Origin: Paenibacillus sp. FSL R5-0490
GTDB taxonomy: Bacteria > Bacillota > Bacilli > Bacillales > Cytobacillaceae
Assembly (NCBI RefSeq): GCF_001956215.1
Contig: NZ_MRTQ01000015.1
Coordinates: 58,217 to 122,216, forward strand
DNA: 64,000 nucleotides
Direction of reading: 5' to 3'
A program made the translations under genes and the position numbers. Shown here one piece after another: positions 17,721 to 26,936 of the stretch. How positions within the stretch are numbered: the stretch's first letter is position 1; each line of letters starts with the position of its first letter. The notes under the pieces were generated by a model. The model was not told the origin of the DNA. It saw only the letters and a program-made list of their open reading frames with translations, and searched no databases.

Positions 17721-18110
17721 TTATAGGCTGCTCTTAGAAAAATATTTCCGGGTTTCTTCACGTGTTTGATTTGGCAGGACACGATCCAGCTCTTCATTTA
17801 ACCATGAAAGTGTTTTACTGCGCAGGAAATCACGCATTTTTTCTTCGGCTGAGAGCATAACTAAATTGATGGTACAAGAGGAGGTACCTGAAGAGCAGAT
17901 ATTTTCTCTATACAAATAACCATTATCTTTAATGTTTTTACATTGAAAAATTGGCTTGGGACCTTCAACTGCTTCAATTACATCCCAAAAAGATATTTCT
18001 TCTGGAGATTTAGCGAGTTTATAACCACCCTTAACTCCAGGGACTGAACTAACAATTTCGTTCTTAGATAATTTACTGAATATCTTTAGTTTGAGAAGTG
18101 TGCTTACATA
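17721..18110 (-). pseudogene. 5'-truncated Rrf2-family regulator
   Basis: On the minus strand an open frame runs from a stop at 18111-18113 to the TAA at 17721 without any start codon before its conserved part. It reads LKIFSKLSKNEIVSSVPGVK, then GGYKLAKSPEEISFWDVIEA: the second half of the Rrf2 winged helix and the linker. It continues with a Cys-containing segment (FQC, ENIC, SSC) as in Rrf2 proteins that bind Fe-S clusters. The first 35 or so residues, including the start of the DNA-binding helix, are missing, so this looks like a decayed gene. Only its last 64 codons have an ATG. Confidence 0.7.
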
Positions 18111-18217
18111 CTAATAAGTGTTGTACTGAGTTATAGTGAATGTTAACTTCAGTCAATTAATAGATGTATGCTCTTAAAAGGACACATATAAGAGACATGG
18201 CAAGGAGCTTGAATAGA

Positions 18218-18682
18218 ATGGAGACATCTATAGAAAGGTTATTATGGAGTATTGCACTTCCTGGTTTTGGGCAATTTTTAAATGGAAAATTGATAAAGGG
18301 AATGGTTATTGTATTTTTAGAGTTCCTTATAAATGTACAAGCGAATTTCAATAGGGTCATTATTTCAAGTTTTCATGGAGATATTGAAAAGGCAATTGCA
18401 GAAACCGATTATTTGTGGCTGATGTTTTACCCTTGTTTGTATTTTTTTGCTATGTGGGATTCCTTTAAAGATGCGGGAGGAGGAAAAAATAGTTATTCTT
18501 TTCTTCCGTTTGTGTCTTCAGCTTACTTTGTTACAGTGGGGTGTATGTATTCCTCTACCTTTAAGCTTTTTGGAGTACTATTAGGACCTATTTGGCTTCC
18601 GATTTTGTGCGTTATACCAGGTGTCAGTGTGGGCGTTATTTTAATGAAGATAATAAGAAAAAAACACTTCGAACCATTTTAA
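18218..18682 (+). CDS. Small multipass membrane protein
   Basis: About 155 residues with four hydrophobic segments. The first, SIALPGFGQFLNGKLIKGM, has the PGxGQ..NG..KG pattern of TM2-like Bacillus membrane proteins. I start at ATG 18218, because AAGGAG at 18202-18207 fits it; two upstream in-frame ATGs (18164, 18197) lie before that site. Function unknown. Confidence 0.65.
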   Translation: METSIERLLWSIALPGFGQFLNGKLIKGMVIVFLEFLINVQANFNRVIISSFHGDIEKAIAETDYLWLMFYPCLYFFAMWDSFKDAGGGKNSYSFLPFVSSAYFVTVGCMYSSTFKLFGVLLGPIWLPILCVIPGVSVGVILMKIIRKKHFEPF

Positions 18683-18751
18683 CCAGGGCAGCCATCTTAT
18701 TGTTAAGCACTTTAAGTAAGCTGTTTAGTCACTGTATAATGAATAATTACC

Positions 18752-19441
18752 ATGTTCATTTACAAACTAAGAAAAGAAAATAATTTTCAATATACAGACT
18801 TAACCGTCCCAAAGGTTAAGAATTTCTTTAAAGAAATTCTCAATAAGTTAATGCAAATGGATATTTCTATTTTAGATTTGCTGGAGCAAAAGGGTTTACT
18901 CCAAAACAGGCCTTTTTCATACAAAAATGCTGAAGACAGAGAGAGCAAGCTATTCAAAGTGGCATCAACCCAGCAGAGGCCGCTTAATGCTGTTGAATTA
19001 GCAAGTATGTTTGGATCCTTTCAATGTAATAATGTTGGTTTAGCTTTATGTACTGCTTTTTCGGATGTCGCAAAGGATGAAGATACAAAGAGTTTTTTAG
19101 AGGATGGAACCAAATTGTCATACCATCAAGTTGATGTTTTATCAGAAATATACAGAGAAAACGGAGTGCCGACAACCACCGGATTGGAGGCTCACTTTTA
19201 TAAGGTGAATAAATCCCCATTTTCAGATAAACTAATGGCTAACTTAATCATGTTCTTGAACCCCATCGGAATAGGCAATCTGCAAACTGCTGTGGTTTCA
19301 AGTTATAAAAAAAGTCACGTGAAAAGACTAAAGGAATTAATTGACCAGGTGGAAAGCTATTCAGCGCAAGGGTTTAAGTTATTGGTGCGGAAAGACTGGC
19401 TTAATGAGCCGCCTGTAGCCAATAGGTCAATTGATAGTTAA
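18752..19441 (+). pseudogene. DUF3231 family protein, C-terminal half only
   Basis: From VPKVKNFFKEILNKL on, the protein follows the second repeat of DUF3231: LLEQKGLL, RPLNAVELASMFGSFQCNNV, SPFSDKLMANLIMFLNPIGI, then the end LLVRKDWLNEPP. DUF3231 proteins usually have about 330 residues with two similar halves; here the first half is absent. The first dozen codons (MFIYKLRKENNFQ) look unrelated and have no clear ribosome binding site. It is most simply a 5' deletion, although a short functional form cannot be excluded. Confidence 0.65.
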
Positions 19442-19495
19442 TAATTTGAGTCAAACAGCCTAAAACATTCCCGAAAAGTTATGAGAGTGAACAAA

Positions 19496-19528
19496 AAGCC
19501 GATTTCATGATAATAGGAGAATCGGCTT
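19496..19528 (-). terminator. Terminator of the PEP mutase-like gene
   Basis: AAGCCGATT with AATCGGCTT. The A-run at 19493-19497 becomes the U-run of the minus-strand transcript. Confidence 0.65.
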
Positions 19529-19567
19529 CTTAACATTCTTCATTTTGTTGTTGGGTATTACAAGTTC

Positions 19568-20407
19568 TTATTGAATGAATTCAGTTAACCTCCTATAAGA
19601 AAGAACATCGCCATTTGTCATTTGATGAAAGGTCTGGTTGTTTACAATCTCTTCACCGATAGACCGTAAATAGGTTAAGGTCGCTCTAAATGGGACGGAT
19701 CCACAGCTAAGCCTTTCGATTCCGATTTCAGATAGCTCTGATATAGAATGCATCTCTGGGTCAACCAATAAGTTGATAGGACAAGAAACTTCCTCTCTAA
19801 TTTTTTTAATATACTTCCTATCAGTTAAGCCAGGAATGAAAATGCAATCAGCCCCTGCATCCTGGTAGGCTTTTGCCCGCTTTACAGCTTCTCGTAAACG
19901 CGTTGAAGAATCCCCAGCATTTAACCAAAACAGATCTGTTCGTGCATTAATAAATAACCGCATATTGCTGGATTCTGAAAGTTCTTTGATAGCTGCTATT
20001 TTTTCCTCTTGAGATGAAATATCAAATATTGGACTGTCAGGATCACCTGTACCGTCCTCCAGATTTATCCCGATAGCTCCAGCAGCAGCGACTGCTTTTA
20101 CCGTCTCCAATACTTCTTCAACAGTCACTCCATAACCTGCCTCAATGTCTGCGCTCACAGGAACATTTACTGATTTAGCGATATTTTCAATCGTTTCAAC
20201 CATTTTGTTAAGAGGTATACTTTGCCCATCCAAGTACCCCAAAGAAGCAGCAATACCAGCACTTGTTGTTCCAATCGCTTTAAAGCCGCATTCTTCAAAC
20301 ATCTTTGCACTGATTACATCCCATGCGTTTGGCAAAACAAAGGTGGATGATTGCTGATGTAAGCGGTGAAAGGTATTTGCCTTTAATGATTGTTCTTTGC
20401 TACTCAT
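19568..20407 (-). CDS. Isocitrate lyase/PEP mutase family protein
   Basis: 279 residues of the isocitrate lyase superfamily barrel. Recognisable parts are VLPNAWDVISAKMFEECGFK, the AIGTTSAGIAASLGY strand, VPVSADIEAGYG (metal-binding Asp) and IGINLEDGTG. The KKCGH loop of true isocitrate lyase is absent, as in the standalone PEP mutase/oxaloacetase-like Bacillus members. It probably makes or breaks a C-C or C-P bond next to a carboxylate, or is an oxaloacetate hydrolase-like enzyme; the substrate is unknown. AAAAGGAGCTT precedes the ATG. No functional partner is adjacent. Confidence 0.85.
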   Translation of the reverse strand: MSSKEQSLKANTFHRLHQQSSTFVLPNAWDVISAKMFEECGFKAIGTTSAGIAASLGYLDGQSIPLNKMVETIENIAKSVNVPVSADIEAGYGVTVEEVLETVKAVAAAGAIGINLEDGTGDPDSPIFDISSQEEKIAAIKELSESSNMRLFINARTDLFWLNAGDSSTRLREAVKRAKAYQDAGADCIFIPGLTDRKYIKKIREEVSCPINLLVDPEMHSISELSEIGIERLSCGSVPFRATLTYLRSIGEEIVNNQTFHQMTNGDVLSYRRLTEFIQ

Positions 20408-20656
20408 AGAATTAAGCTCCTTTTCCTGTTTTGGTTAAAGAATTTATTGCTTCATTTTCTATAGTAAAGGCTAAATAATTCAATATCATCGAAATATGAA
20501 ATGCATATTGATTTCTCAATTGAAACCGCAGTGGATGCCCTCTTAAGTAGATGTTCGGAGGGCTTGAAAACTCTGGATGATCCCTAAGATCTCACTTTGA
20601 AAAAAGGGAAGTGGAGAGCGCTGCTTAGATAGCCATTTATCCAGAAACCAAGAAAA

Positions 20657-20677
20657 ACGCTCGGCAATCTCGAGCGT
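20657..20677 (-). terminator. Terminator of dinB
   Basis: ACGCTCG with CGAGCGT; TTTTTCTT follows on the minus strand. Confidence 0.8.
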
Positions 20678-20678
20678 A

Positions 20679-21182
20679 TTACTGCGGCGGATTTGCAACG
20701 CCTAAATTAACCCAATCCTCTTTTGATGGACCATAAACCCCAAAAGGCTTTAACCCTGCCTGGCGGATGAGAATGGTCAATTGGCCTCGATGATGCACAA
20801 TGTGTTTAATTAAGCCCATCAAAATTTGAGCATTGGTTTCCTCTCTTCCAAATGCCTTCTGTGTCTGGCTCAATGAGTCATCTGTCCATTGCTGTTCGAT
20901 CGCCAGTTCCGCTTCCTCACTCAGCTTTTTAAATGTATCCGCAATTTCTTTGGCAGAAGAGGGGACATTTTCTTCATTTTCAGCTCTCTGCATTCTTACT
21001 CCGAAATGAGATAAATAATCAGGAATATTCGTGGTGAAATGCCAGGCAATTCGCCCTAAGGTGCGTCCTTCAGGATAGACCTGCTGCTTTAAAGAGTCAT
21101 CTGTTAAACCGTCCAGTACCTTTTGTGTCAGCATTGCTTCTCTGTTCCATTCTTTAATAAAATCTGTGACTGTAACGTACAT
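20679..21182 (-). CDS. DinB family protein
   Basis: 167 residues of a four-helix bundle of the DinB/YfiT-like family. The three metal histidines are visible as AWHFTTN near residue 48 and HIVHHRGQL near residue 130. Members include damage-induced proteins and thiol transferases; the activity here is unknown. It is monocistronic, ending in its own terminator. Confidence 0.85.
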   Translation of the reverse strand: MYVTVTDFIKEWNREAMLTQKVLDGLTDDSLKQQVYPEGRTLGRIAWHFTTNIPDYLSHFGVRMQRAENEENVPSSAKEIADTFKKLSEEAELAIEQQWTDDSLSQTQKAFGREETNAQILMGLIKHIVHHRGQLTILIRQAGLKPFGVYGPSKEDWVNLGVANPPQ

Positions 21183-21369
21183 AAAGCATTCCTCCGTTCA
21201 TTGGATAAATTATAAAACGTTTGTTCGTATTTTTCAAGATGTTCATCTTCTTAATAGGCTTATAATTGATACAAAATTTTCACAATTCATTCGACAATAT
21301 TCGCGCGAAACTGGCCGCTGATTTCTATATAGTGAAAAGTGTTACGCTTTATAAGAATGGGGTGTAAAA

Positions 21370-22431
21370 ATGAGAACTTTAAAGATAAAAGACTTAACCC
21401 TCGACGCTCTGGAAGAGCTGGAACACGATCTGCATGAAAATGGGGAAAAAAGCGATTACGGCTATTACATGCAGCTGGTGATCCTCTATGAAACGATGTA
21501 TAAAAAGCTTACAAATCTCGCCAGAAATAATGGCCCCTATTATGACAACGCCCTTCAGCAAACGAAAAAACTGCTGATATCCCATCTTATTAAATATGGA
21601 ACCTACTTAAAAATGAATCACTTCAGAGATGACGGGGATGCTGTAGAGTCACTCCTCAAGGCAATTAGAGTGGAACAAAAGCTTCCAATAGCGTATTACC
21701 GTCTTGGCTGCCTCGCCTATAAACACGGCAAATACGGTTCAGCTGTCCGCTATTTCCAGCAGTCCCTAAGTCAGCAGCTCTCAGGTGACCCAAGATACAG
21801 CCTCAATCAGCAGCAGGAACTCCACGCCCATATGTATTTGGCCAACAGCGGGCTGCATGTTGCGGGCGAGACCTATGAAACGATGGGAAAACTCCCATAT
21901 CTGGATCAGCTCCCGAACGCAGAGCTGTCCCCATTATTTGAAGCAATATCAGCCAATGAAACCTACCTGCATAACCACGCCTTCTACAAAATGACCAAAA
22001 ATAAAACGGAAACCTGTTCAAAGGATGCTTGCGAACAGCTCTTTGAAAACAATGAAGCAGGTGAGCTGGTCCTGTACTTTAACGACCGTGAAAATATACT
22101 ATTATTTAATGGTCAGGATGCCATCATCACTCCAACCGATGCGAATATGATTAGACATTTTATGCTGTGCTCCAGCAAAGAAAATCCAAGTACAAGAATT
22201 ACTATGCGCGACTTCTTCGGAAGAACGGGGCGTGATGGGGAGGTAAAAAAGAGCACCTTCATCAAATCCATAGAAAGACTCAGAGCAAAATTACGGGATA
22301 TGCCTGAGATGATTGATGTAACGGAAGACAGGGGAGAGACTGCTTATTATTATAATGGAACCCATCCATTTACCGTTCTCTTCAGGGTGGATGATGCTTT
22401 TGCGAATGAGTATGTGAACGAAAATGCATGA
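21370..22431 (+). CDS. TPR protein with C-terminal winged-helix-like domain (copy 1)
   Basis: 353 residues. The N-terminal 40 residues (LEELEHDLHENGEKSDYGYY) are charged and helical. Residues about 100-150 contain a TPR pair (PIAYYRLGCLAYKHGKYGSA, then VRYFQQSLSQQ). After a Cys-containing joint (ETCSKDACEQ), the last 120 residues (DANMIRHFML to KKSTFIKSIERLRAKL, then YYYNGTHPFTVLFRVDD) look like a winged-helix with its wing hairpin, as in OmpR-type effector domains. A paralogue of the same build lies at 46697-47755. I know no named family; a regulator that senses through the TPR part is my inference. ATG 21370 has a GGGGTG site. Confidence 0.75.
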   Translation: MRTLKIKDLTLDALEELEHDLHENGEKSDYGYYMQLVILYETMYKKLTNLARNNGPYYDNALQQTKKLLISHLIKYGTYLKMNHFRDDGDAVESLLKAIRVEQKLPIAYYRLGCLAYKHGKYGSAVRYFQQSLSQQLSGDPRYSLNQQQELHAHMYLANSGLHVAGETYETMGKLPYLDQLPNAELSPLFEAISANETYLHNHAFYKMTKNKTETCSKDACEQLFENNEAGELVLYFNDRENILLFNGQDAIITPTDANMIRHFMLCSSKENPSTRITMRDFFGRTGRDGEVKKSTFIKSIERLRAKLRDMPEMIDVTEDRGETAYYYNGTHPFTVLFRVDDAFANEYVNENA

Positions 22432-22437
22432 ATGAGG

Positions 22438-22481
22438 AGCCTAATGAGCGGTAATTTAAAACTGCTCATTAGGCTTTTTTT
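22438..22481. terminator. Bidirectional terminator
   Basis: Perfect 12-bp stem AGCCTAATGAGC with GCTCATTAGGCT and seven T. It lies between the TPR gene and bioY, which converge. Confidence 0.9.
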
Positions 22482-22489
22482 AAGGACTG

Positions 22490-23071
22490 TCACATCTCGG
22501 TGTTAAGATGATGTGTCCTTCTAAGTGCCTGTTTTAGTTTTGGAACAAGGAAAAAGGACAAAGCTGTTACAGCCAGGTCGAGAGGAAAATAGGCAAGCAT
22601 CCAGCCCCAGGCCATACCGTAGCTAAATCCTGCCGGTGCATCTGCCCAAAGTAGAAGCGCAAAATACATCCAGTTGGTTCCAATTATGTAGTTGCAAAAA
22701 AGGCTTAAAGTTCCTGCCATAAAATAAGGCTTTGGTTTAACCAGCTGAGAATCCCCAACCCATTTTCCAGCAACATAGGCAACAGCAACAAAAGACAGCA
22801 CAAAGCCAAAGGTCGGGCTTAATAACTGGGCAGGCCCTCCTTTAAACTGTGCAAAAACAGGTGCACCTATTAAACCGACAAACACATAGACCAGCATAGC
22901 AATGGATCCTTTTCTGCTCCCTAACATTGCCCCGGCTAATATAGCAAAGAGAAGCTGCAAAGTAATAGGAACACTCCCGATCATGAGAAATGGGGATAGA
23001 TTTGCACCCACACCCATCAATGCCGCAAAAAGACCGCAAAGAACCAAATCTTGAGTCTTTAAATCTTTCAT
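22490..23071 (-). CDS. bioY: Biotin transporter BioY (ECF S component)
   Basis: 193 residues with six hydrophobic segments. BioY hallmarks are LCGLFAALMGVGANL, VPITLQLLFAILAGAMLGSRKG and GLIGAPVFAQFKGGPAQLLSPTFGF. It captures biotin and can work alone or with the shared ECF energy module encoded elsewhere. It diverges from bioD across a region with two BirA boxes, so it should be repressed when biotin is plentiful. GGAGATT precedes the ATG on the minus strand. Confidence 0.93.
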   Translation of the reverse strand: MKDLKTQDLVLCGLFAALMGVGANLSPFLMIGSVPITLQLLFAILAGAMLGSRKGSIAMLVYVFVGLIGAPVFAQFKGGPAQLLSPTFGFVLSFVAVAYVAGKWVGDSQLVKPKPYFMAGTLSLFCNYIIGTNWMYFALLLWADAPAGFSYGMAWGWMLAYFPLDLAVTALSFFLVPKLKQALRRTHHLNTEM

Positions 23072-23086
23072 ATGAATCTCCTTTTG

Positions 23087-23114
23087 TGTTAACCAAAAAT
23101 ATTTTTGGTTAACA
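23087..23114. promoter_or_regulatory. BirA operator 1 (bioY side)
   Basis: TGTTAACC (23087-23094), 12 bases, GGTTAACA (23107-23114). This matches the Bacillus BirA box TTGTTAACC..GGTTAACAA and lies 16 bases before bioY. Confidence 0.88.
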
Positions 23115-23139
23115 ATAAGTTGAATATAATATTCTCATA

Positions 23140-23168
23140 TGTTAACTTATTTGTAAATATGGTTAACA
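23140..23168. promoter_or_regulatory. BirA operator 2 (bioD side)
   Basis: TGTTAACT (23140-23147), 13 bases, GGTTAACA (23161-23168), directly before the bioD ribosome binding site. It has one mismatch in the left arm. Confidence 0.85.
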
Positions 23169-23187
23169 TATAAAAGGAGGAATAGTT

Positions 23188-23886
23188 ATTAGAAGTCTCT
23201 TTATTACAGGCACAGATACTGACGCAGGAAAAACGACAGCTGCCGCTCTTCTTTTAGCGTATTTAAAAAAGAAAGGCATCCAGGCTGCTTCATATAAGCC
23301 CGTGCAAAGTGGTGCTGAAATGATTGATGGCTTGCTTTGCGCACCTGATGTGGAGTTTTATAAACTGGCCAATCCGGAATTAGCCGCTTCCACTACATAT
23401 CTATTAAAAAAACCATGTTCCCCGCATCTGGCCGCAAGGGAAGAGGAAATAGAAATCGAGATTGATAAGATCATTGAGCATTATCAGCGGTTGTCAAGGG
23501 ATAATGAATTTGTATTAATAGAAGGCGCTGGCGGAGTCTTCGTTCCTTTAAGGGACGATGGATACAGCATGCTTGATTTAATGAAAGAACTGTCTGCTCC
23601 AGTTGTGATTGTGGCAAGGACCGGGGTAGGCACAATCAACCACACCGTTCTGACCGCTGAAAGATTAAAACAAGAAGGGATAAATGTGATCGGCGTTATC
23701 ATGAATCAGATGACAATAGAGGATACAGAGGTTGAGCAGGACAACATACGAATGATTGAGCTTATGACCAGGGTTCCTGTTTTAGGGATGATCCCCTATT
23801 TAGAAAATCCATTATCCGCCTTTGGTGATTCAGAAATGCTTGACCATTTATTTTCAAAGCTGATGGAGGTGGACAGTAATGAGTGA
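23188..23886 (+). CDS. bioD: Dethiobiotin synthase, apparent AUU start
   Basis: The protein begins (M)[20 protein letters not shown], the full P-loop N-terminus of BioD, and continues with KPVQSGAE and the GAGGVFVPL motif. It closes the ureido ring of dethiobiotin from DAPA, CO2 and ATP. The frame has an in-frame stop at 23164-23166 and no ATG, GTG or TTG before the P-loop. AAAGGAGGA at 23173-23181 sits six bases before ATT at 23188, which therefore seems to be the start codon. The first standard start (GTG 23302) would remove the P-loop. It overlaps bioA by eight bases. Confidence 0.85.
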   Translation: MRSLFITGTDTDAGKTTAAALLLAYLKKKGIQAASYKPVQSGAEMIDGLLCAPDVEFYKLANPELAASTTYLLKKPCSPHLAAREEEIEIEIDKIIEHYQRLSRDNEFVLIEGAGGVFVPLRDDGYSMLDLMKELSAPVVIVARTGVGTINHTVLTAERLKQEGINVIGVIMNQMTIEDTEVEQDNIRMIELMTRVPVLGMIPYLENPLSAFGDSEMLDHLFSKLMEVDSNE

Positions 23887-25240
23887 GCAGGCAAATCTGT
23901 TAAAAAGCAGCATGAAGCATCTATGGCTTCCGTTTACACAAATGACAGACTATGAGAGAGATCCGCTGATCATTAAGAGCGGAGAAGGGATCATTCTGAA
24001 GGATATGAATGGGAAGGAATATCTGGATGGATACTCCTCACTTTGGCTAAATGTGCACGGCCACCGGAAAAAGGAATTGAATGAGGCGATAATGGAGCAG
24101 CTTGATTTAATCGCACATTCCACACTTTTAGGAGCAGCGAATGTACCTGCTATCCGGCTTGCTGAGAAGCTTATTGAGATTACACCGGAAAATTTGCAGC
24201 GGGTATTCTATTCTGATTCCGGGGCAACATCCGTAGAAATCGCCATCAAAATGGCCTATCAATATTGGCAAAATAAAGGAAAACATAAGAAAAAGAAATT
24301 CGTCACGCTCACGAACAATTATCATGGAGATACAATTGGAGCCATTAGTATCGGGAATGTTGATTTATTCCACCGCGTGTATGGATCCTTAATGTTTCCA
24401 ACCTTAAAAGCTTCTTTTCCTCTCCAATACCGGAGTCCCTATTCAGGTGAAGCAGAGGTTAAAGAAAGGGCATTAACAGAGCTGAGAGCCATTTTCCGGG
24501 AACATCATGAAGAAATTGCAGCCATAACACTCGAACCGCTGATCCAGGGAGCAGGCGGCATGAATGTCATGCCTGCTGGCTATCTTAAAGGGGTAGAAGA
24601 GCTTTGCCGTGAATTTAACATCCTTTTAATTGCGGATGAGGTAGCGACAGGCTTTGGCCGGACAGGAAAGATGTTTGCAGTCGAGCATGAAGGCGTTCAG
24701 CCGGATATCATGACCGTTGCGAAAGGGATCACAGGCGGTTATCTTCCGCTTGCTGCCACACTCACGACACAGGAAATTTATCAGGAGTTTTATGGGGAAT
24801 ATGAAGAAATGAAAACTTTCTTCCATGGGCATTCCTACACAGGCAATCAGCTCGGATGTGCAGTAGCCTTGGCTAACCTGGAAATCTATGAAAAAGAAAA
24901 CCTAGTCGAACAAGCCGCAAGAAAAGCAGAAGTCATTCAATCTGAATTCACTGCATTAGAAAGCCTCAAGCATGTGGGAGACATCCGCCAATTAGGACTG
25001 ATGTGCGGCATTGAGCTGGTTCAGGATAAAGAAACAGGGAAGCCTTTCCCATGGGAAAGCCGAATGGGGTATCATTCAACACTGGAAATGAGAAAAAGGG
25101 GCATGCTGACAAGACCGCTAGGGGATGTAATTGTCTTTATGCCGCCTTTGGCGAGTACGGATGACCAAATCAGGCAAATGATTCAAATCATGAGAGATTC
25201 GATTGAAGCCGTGACTGAAAAAGAAAAGTCGTTTGTTTGA
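23879..25240 (+). CDS. bioA: DAPA aminotransferase BioA
   Basis: 453-residue class III aminotransferase. The BioA stretch [17 protein letters not shown], the [16 protein letters not shown] segment and the PLP lysine, Lys282 in [12 protein letters not shown], are clear. It converts 7-keto-8-aminopelargonate to DAPA with S-adenosylmethionine or, as in B. subtilis, lysine as amino donor. bioF, bioB and bioW or bioH/C are not in this window, so bioDA is a partial satellite operon. Confidence 0.93.
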   Translation: MSEQANLLKSSMKHLWLPFTQMTDYERDPLIIKSGEGIILKDMNGKEYLDGYSSLWLNVHGHRKKELNEAIMEQLDLIAHSTLLGAANVPAIRLAEKLIEITPENLQRVFYSDSGATSVEIAIKMAYQYWQNKGKHKKKKFVTLTNNYHGDTIGAISIGNVDLFHRVYGSLMFPTLKASFPLQYRSPYSGEAEVKERALTELRAIFREHHEEIAAITLEPLIQGAGGMNVMPAGYLKGVEELCREFNILLIADEVATGFGRTGKMFAVEHEGVQPDIMTVAKGITGGYLPLAATLTTQEIYQEFYGEYEEMKTFFHGHSYTGNQLGCAVALANLEIYEKENLVEQAARKAEVIQSEFTALESLKHVGDIRQLGLMCGIELVQDKETGKPFPWESRMGYHSTLEMRKRGMLTRPLGDVIVFMPPLASTDDQIRQMIQIMRDSIEAVTEKEKSFV

Positions 25241-25246
25241 TTAGAA

Positions 25247-25280
25247 ACAGCCCCCTTATTCATTTAATATAGGGGGCTGT
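25247..25280. terminator. Bidirectional terminator overlapping the next gene's 3' end
   Basis: ACAGCCCCCT with AGGGGGCTGT, a perfect 10-bp stem. The last codons and stop of the minus-strand UvrC-like gene lie inside the hairpin. Confidence 0.85.
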
Positions 25281-26335
25281 AAGTGTTGAGTGCTATTTAG
25301 TAAATCCTCCAGTGCCAGATCCAGGGTGGAATGATTCTCAGATTCCAGCCAGCTTTCTGGAATGAGGAGATAAGAGCAGCTGCCGCTGTGTAAATAACGG
25401 TAAATAATATGCGCTGCATCGATTTCATGTCTGCTAATGTCTCCCGCCGCATTTGCTTCATCATTTTTAAAATAAGCTAAAATGTTCGCTTTTATTATTT
25501 CCTCCATGCTGCCTGCTGCTGCATAGCTGTGGCTGAACAGAATCTCCGTCCTTTTTATAAGGAAAAGTTTAATCGCTGAATCTGTTAATCTTTCGATCGC
25601 AACGATATTATGATTTTCTTCAGTGAAATCGATCACTTTTTCTTTTTTTAACAGGGAGCTTACTGTCTGTATATGATCCCGATAGGCGGAGGCCGCTTCA
25701 AAATCAAAGTTTTCAGAGGCGTTCAGCATCATCTGATTCATGTCCTCCAGAATACTCATGTCAGTGCCTTTCAGAAAACCGATAAACCTGTCCAGGATGT
25801 CATTGTACTGCTGTTCCGCAGGTCCCCCAAGACACCGGCCAAGGCAGGAGCCTAAGGAATAATTCAGGCAGGCGGAGTTCGATCCATTGGGATTGCTGCA
25901 GTTCAGCTTAAAGCAGTCCTTTAACCCCCGGAGAGCTCGTTCCACATTTCTTCGGCTCGTAAAAGGGCCAAAATAAACCTTGCCGTCATTTTCAATAGGA
26001 TTAAAGGCTATATCAATTTTACGGTGATTGCCGGTAAGGCTGATCGAGATATAAATGAATGACTGCGGACTCTTCATCATTCGATTATAGAGCGGCTTAA
26101 TGTTTTTAATTAATTGGCATTCAAGCATAAAAGCCTCGAATTCGGTATCTGTCAGGATATAGTCAAAATCCCTTAAGTGTTTGACCAGCTTTTTAATCTT
26201 GGGAGAATGATTGTTGGAGGCCCTGAAATAAGACTGAACCCGGTTCTTTAGATTTTTCGCCTTCCCTACATACAGAATTTGACCCTGCGAATCCTTCATC
26301 AGATATACGCCTGGAGTTAAGGGCAGGTTTTTCAC
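25256..26335 (-). CDS. UvrC N-terminal-half / Cho-like GIY-YIG endonuclease
   Basis: 359 residues. LPLTPGVYLMKDSQGQILYV and GKAKNLKNRVQSYF form the UvrC GIY-YIG domain. KVYFGPFTSRRNVERALR and the Cys-rich C.. CLNYSLGSCLGRCLGG stretch follow UvrC. The UVR motif that binds UvrB is near FDFEAASAYRDHIQTV. The RNase H-like and helix-hairpin-helix half of UvrC is absent, so the protein could make only the 3' incision, as Escherichia coli Cho does. It is probably a backup nucleotide-excision nuclease. There is no SOS box that I can identify with confidence. Confidence 0.85.
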   Translation of the reverse strand: MKNLPLTPGVYLMKDSQGQILYVGKAKNLKNRVQSYFRASNNHSPKIKKLVKHLRDFDYILTDTEFEAFMLECQLIKNIKPLYNRMMKSPQSFIYISISLTGNHRKIDIAFNPIENDGKVYFGPFTSRRNVERALRGLKDCFKLNCSNPNGSNSACLNYSLGSCLGRCLGGPAEQQYNDILDRFIGFLKGTDMSILEDMNQMMLNASENFDFEAASAYRDHIQTVSSLLKKEKVIDFTEENHNIVAIERLTDSAIKLFLIKRTEILFSHSYAAAGSMEEIIKANILAYFKNDEANAAGDISRHEIDAAHIIYRYLHSGSCSYLLIPESWLESENHSTLDLALEDLLNSTQHLQPPILNE

Positions 26336-26501
26336 CTTGTCAGGGAGATTAATAGGGATTCATTCCTTTACTGGGATATTTATTTAGTATTTTATCATGG
26401 AATGGGATTTGGGGGCGCTATTTCTCTGATTTGGGTGTTGGCATGGAAATGTACTGCTTGTGAAGGCATGAATTTGAAAACTTAGTTAGTCATTTGCAAC
26501 C

Positions 26502-26936
26502 GGCGGCCGTCAGGCAGGAGAATGGCATTCGGGAAAGCGGTATGGCCGAAACATCATCGGCGACTTGAACAATCATCTTGAAGCATGGATTGACTGGAAT
26601 CTCGTGCTGAATGAAGAAGGCGGGCCGAATCATGTGGGGAACTATTGCGATGCGCCGGTGATTGTGGATACGAAGAAGGATGAGGTTCACTATAACAGCT
26701 CCTACTATTATATTGGGCATTTCAGCAAGTTCATTAAGCCTGGAGCCAGGCGAATTGGCAGCAAGGCATCGAATAGCCGCATATTGGCCACCGCCTTTGA
26801 GAACACCAATGGAGGAACGGTGGCGGTTTTGATGAATGAGAATGATAGTAAAGAAGAAGTATCTTTATCCTTTGGGGGAAAAAGTATGATGCTGTTTCTT
26901 CCGGAGCATTCTATTGCGTCGATTATTATTCATTGA
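26502..26936 (+). pseudogene. GH30 glycosidase C-terminal fragment (copy 1)
   Basis: The frame encodes only the last part of a family 30 glycoside hydrolase: GRNIIGDLNNHLEAWIDWNL-like start, NEEGGPNHVGNYCDAPVIVD, then the beta-sandwich to the stop. Both catalytic Glu regions are missing. The sequence aligns without gaps with 28890-29324, at an estimated 90 percent identity. Homology stops abruptly at 26502 in the middle of the catalytic domain, so this is a remnant. Confidence 0.8.

Noticed and set aside
23302..23886. BioD starting at GTG 23302
   Set aside because: This start would delete the P-loop and about 38 conserved residues, and it has no ribosome binding site.
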